Shown here one piece after another: positions 31,796-33,778 of a DNA stretch of 33,778 nucleotides; positions within the stretch are counted from its first letter, which is position 1, and every line of letters starts with the position of its first letter. The DNA is from CAZAQB01 sp964487155. Its GTDB lineage: Bacteria; Pseudomonadota; Gammaproteobacteria; Nitrococcales; Nitrococcaceae. The stretch lies in contig CAZAQB010000020.1 of assembly GCA_964487155.1 (NCBI GenBank), positions 1 to 33,778 of the forward strand, given 5' to 3'. The position numbers were made by a program, and so were the translations under genes. A model generated the notes under the pieces. It searched no databases. It was given only the letters and a program-made list of their open reading frames with translations, and was not told the DNA's origin.

Positions 31796-32371
31796 ATGTC
31801 CAGCACCGCCCCAACCCTGCCACGGCGCCACGGCTTCAGCCGCGACGACTACTACCGCATGGCCGCCGCCGGCATCCTCGGCGAGGACGACCGCGTCGAG
31901 CTGATCGAGGGAGAGATCATCGACATGGCACCCATCGGCAGCCACCACGCGGGCACCATCACCGACCTCAACGCCCGACTCCAGAGAGCACTGGCGGGAA
32001 TGGCGCTTGTTTCCGTGCAGAGTCCGGTTATCCTGAGTGATCGGAGCGAACCCGAGCCGGATCTTGCCGTATTGAAACGCCGCGCCGACTGCTATCGCTC
32101 AGGTCATCCCGAACCCGCCGACGTATTCCTGCTCATCGAGGTGGCGGAAACCTCCCTGGCCTACGACCGGGAGGTCAAGCTGCCCCTGTACGCCGCCCAT
32201 GGCATCCCGGAGACGTGGATCGTAGACCTGGAGGGCCACCAGCTCGGCATCCACCGCCAGCCCGCCGCCGCCGGCTACCGGGAGCAGCTCGGCTGCCCCG
32301 ATCTGGCGCGGGCGCCGCTGCCCTCCTCCCTGGGCGGCACCCTGGATCTGCGTGGGCTGTTCGGCGACTGA
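31796..32371 (+). CDS. Uma2 family protein (DUF820, PD-(D/E)XK fold)
   Basis: A 191-residue member of the Uma2 family, common in cyanobacteria and other bacteria, with a restriction-endonuclease-like fold and unproven function. Visible family features are YYRMAAAGILGEDDRVELIE, GEIIDMAPIGSHH, the acidic EPEPDLAVL, the core DVFLLIEVAETSLAYDREVK and GIPETWIVDL. The active-site D...ExxxTSxxYDxxxK pattern is intact. GGGAGGCG precedes the ATG. It lies 97 bases after nasA and could be co-transcribed with the nitrate operon, but no functional link is known. Convergent with the next gene, 12 bases apart. Confidence 0.85.
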   Translation: MSSTAPTLPRRHGFSRDDYYRMAAAGILGEDDRVELIEGEIIDMAPIGSHHAGTITDLNARLQRALAGMALVSVQSPVILSDRSEPEPDLAVLKRRADCYRSGHPEPADVFLLIEVAETSLAYDREVKLPLYAAHGIPETWIVDLEGHQLGIHRQPAAAGYREQLGCPDLARAPLPSSLGGTLDLRGLFGD

Positions 32372-32382
32372 GAGCGGGCGGA

Positions 32383-32826
32383 TCAGTCGTCGTAGCGATA
32401 CCGGTAGCGGCGCTCGTGGCGGCGGTGGTCGTCCCGATGGCGCTCCCGGTAGCGGTACTCCCCCCGCCCCCGGGCGCGGTGGCCGTTGCGATGACCATGG
32501 CCCCGGTCCCAACGCACGTAGTGCCCGGGGGGCGACCCGCGGAAACGCGGCGGCGCCTGGTGGCGGTAGTCCCGGTGCACCCGCCGCTCGCGGTAGCGAT
32601 GGCCGTCCCGGCGCTGCTGCCGGGTGCCGATGGCCACCCCGGTGGCGGCGCCGATGGCGCCTCCCAGCAGGGCGCCGTCCCGGCCGCTGACCTCATTGCC
32701 GATAAGCGCCCCCAGCGCCCCTCCGATGCCGGCTCCGAGCACGGCCCGCTCGGCTCGGTCGCCCGCCAGGGCGGGACCGGCCGCAAGGCCCAGGACCAGG
32801 GCCGGAACGATCAGCAACCTCTGCAT
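32383..32826 (-). CDS. Exported glycine-zipper protein
   Basis: A 147-residue exported protein. The signal peptide (MQRLLIVPALVLGLAAGPAL, cut at ALA-G) is followed by a glycine-zipper membrane-type segment (VLGAGIGGALGALIGNEVSG then ALLGGAIGAATGVAIGTRQQ). The C-terminal half is extremely rich in Arg, His and Tyr (RYRERRVHRDYRH, ERHRDDHRRHERRYRYRYDD). The first half resembles outer-membrane lipoprotein-type glycine zippers (SlyB/YmgG-like); no lipobox cysteine is seen. The basic, His-rich tail may bind metal or nucleic acid. The start is fixed by GGAGGTCATC just before the ATG. Confidence 0.8.
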   Translation of the reverse strand: MQRLLIVPALVLGLAAGPALAGDRAERAVLGAGIGGALGALIGNEVSGRDGALLGGAIGAATGVAIGTRQQRRDGHRYRERRVHRDYRHQAPPRFRGSPPGHYVRWDRGHGHRNGHRARGRGEYRYRERHRDDHRRHERRYRYRYDD

Positions 32827-33153
32827 GATGACCTCCGTGAGCGTATTCGCCTGAACCACGAGACCAGTCTGCCCGAGACTGGCTGAACACATCCTGAACT
32901 GGACACCCCAGCCGGGCCGCCGCCTACGAACGGCGGGCGACCGCCAGCGCCACCGGCGGAAATATCCCCGTGGGATGCTGGCGCGCCGCCCCGGGGCCCT
33001 GTCCGGCAAACGGTGCTCGGTATACAGGCCAACCCGGAAGACAACACTGGCGCAGACTTGGAGCCGGCGGCTGGCGAGGGGTATGCCCGCGTACTAACCT
33101 TTAGTGACCCGGGAAACGGGATCGACACATTAGAAACGGACAGGGGAGGAGAC
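32827..33153. other. Intergenic region between divergent genes
   Basis: A 327-base stretch between the divergent glycine-zipper and GFA genes; both promoters should lie here. No clear -35/-10 pair or structured RNA could be picked out. A short AT-rich patch (ACTAACCTTTAGTGA, 33092-33106) contains an imperfect dyad ACTAA-CCT-TTAGT that could be an operator. Confidence 0.4.
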
Positions 33154-33591
33154 ATGGCACACAAGTACGACGGCGGATGCGACCACATCCATACACATGC
33201 CGATGCCGACCCCATCGACAACCACATATGCCACTGCTCGGTTTGCAAGCGCGTGACCGGCCAGGACACTACCCATGTGGTGTTCTTCCAGCACGCCGAC
33301 CTGCAGGTGGACAACGAGGCCGGCCTGAACCGGCAACCGTTCAACGACCAGAACCCGGACGGGCCCCTGGAACTGTGCACCTGCACCACCTGCGGCACGC
33401 CCGTCATGCTGGACGACAAACAACGGCGAATCCGCGTGCTGGTCCCAAACCTGATGGGCTACGACTCCGCGAGTCTGCCGCCCACCTACCATGCCTTCTT
33501 CGACCCTGCCAAGGGCGAGCGCAAGCCGGACGACGGCCTGCCAGTGCACGAGGCCCTGCGGCCCGACTTCGTCTGGCCGGCCGCCGCCTGA
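33154..33591 (+). CDS. GFA/CENP-V family zinc protein (glutathione-dependent formaldehyde-activating-like)
   Basis: A 145-residue protein of the Mss4-like GFA fold. Zinc-binding cysteines appear as CHCSVCKRVTG near the N-terminus and CTCTTCGTPV near residue 82; the first family motif (GGCHCG) is altered to GGCDHIHTH, giving a histidine-rich start. Family members are called glutathione-dependent formaldehyde-activating enzymes, but most have no proven activity. GGGGAGGA directly before the ATG at 33154 defines the start; the frame upstream is open but not protein-like. It is probably monocistronic. Confidence 0.8.
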   Translation: MAHKYDGGCDHIHTHADADPIDNHICHCSVCKRVTGQDTTHVVFFQHADLQVDNEAGLNRQPFNDQNPDGPLELCTCTTCGTPVMLDDKQRRIRVLVPNLMGYDSASLPPTYHAFFDPAKGERKPDDGLPVHEALRPDFVWPAAA

Positions 33592-33778
33592 GGCCGCGCA
33601 CGGGTCTGTTTCGGGCCCGGCCAGGTCGGGGCCAGGACTGCGCAAGGGTATCCGCGCGGGTTCCCTTGTGCTTGCGAGGGGCCTGAGCACCTAGCCCGAA
33701 GATTTAATGAATTTGTGCTGATACCGCGTAGGATATTGGTTTCACAAGGGACTTTTCGAAGGAGCGGCGTATCGGTGA
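33592..33778 (+). other. Window end: intergenic sequence leading into a next gene
   Basis: No gene is complete here. GC content falls sharply from about 33690, as at a promoter. AAGGAG at 33759-33764, with a GTG at 33775-33777, could be the translation start of a gene outside the window. Confidence 0.35.

Overview
The window is high-GC bacterial DNA from a draft assembly (a run of exactly 100 N at 12397-12496). It most likely comes from a gammaproteobacterial purple sulfur bacterium of the Ectothiorhodospiraceae/Chromatiales type. This assignment is an inference. It rests on a BciA-type 8-vinyl reductase of bacteriochlorophyll synthesis, the start of a bacteriophytochrome-like photosensor with its chromophore cysteine in place, a tmRNA 3' end, an assimilatory nas cluster of proteobacterial type, and many REP-type palindromes.

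Layout. 1-4.2 kb: the 3' end of tmRNA (ssrA) and its terminator are followed by a patch of visibly lower GC and different codon use. The patch holds a 752-residue protein with a PD-(D/E)XK nuclease motif, an overlapping MntA/HepT toxin-antitoxin pair, a frameshifted gene remnant and a MITE-like element. It looks like a small accessory or defence island at the ssrA site, although no integrase is visible. 4.5-9.1 kb (minus strand): a P-type cation ATPase and an ABC-2 exporter pair. 9.1-12.7 kb: two conserved uncharacterised genes, a small heat-shock protein, a repeat-rich stretch with gene debris, and a broken phytochrome/GGDEF locus around the assembly gap.

12.9-18.7 kb: bciA; two adjacent small heat-shock genes behind a sigma-32-like promoter and ahead of a 26-bp perfect terminator hairpin; a frameshifted DUF5666-like gene; a cluster of three overlapping genes in which a DUF3106 start is fused in frame to the end of an ECF sigma factor; a beta-carbonic anhydrase; and a TlpA-like thioredoxin. 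19-22.4 kb: a PAS-PAS-GGDEF-EAL c-di-GMP enzyme and a Na+/Ca2+-exchanger-type antiporter.

22.6-31.7 kb: a complete assimilatory nitrate system. NasT (ANTAR antiterminator) and NasS (cytoplasmic nitrate/nitrite sensor) run leftward. Divergent from them are a NarK-type transporter, NirB, NirD and the nitrate reductase NasA. Nitrate is imported, reduced by NasA to nitrite, then by NirBD to ammonium, and NasS-NasT is expected to open transcription through a leader ahead of the transporter. 31.8-33.8 kb: a Uma2-family nuclease-like protein, a glycine-zipper outer-surface protein and a GFA-family zinc protein.

The most unusual observations are the circularly permuted, fused sigma/DUF3106/DUF3619 cluster, an octamer tandem repeat that sits exactly at a reading-frame change in the phytochrome/GGDEF locus, the MITE with terminal inverted repeats and a flanking 6-bp duplication that includes a possible start codon, and the lone large nuclease beside tmRNA.
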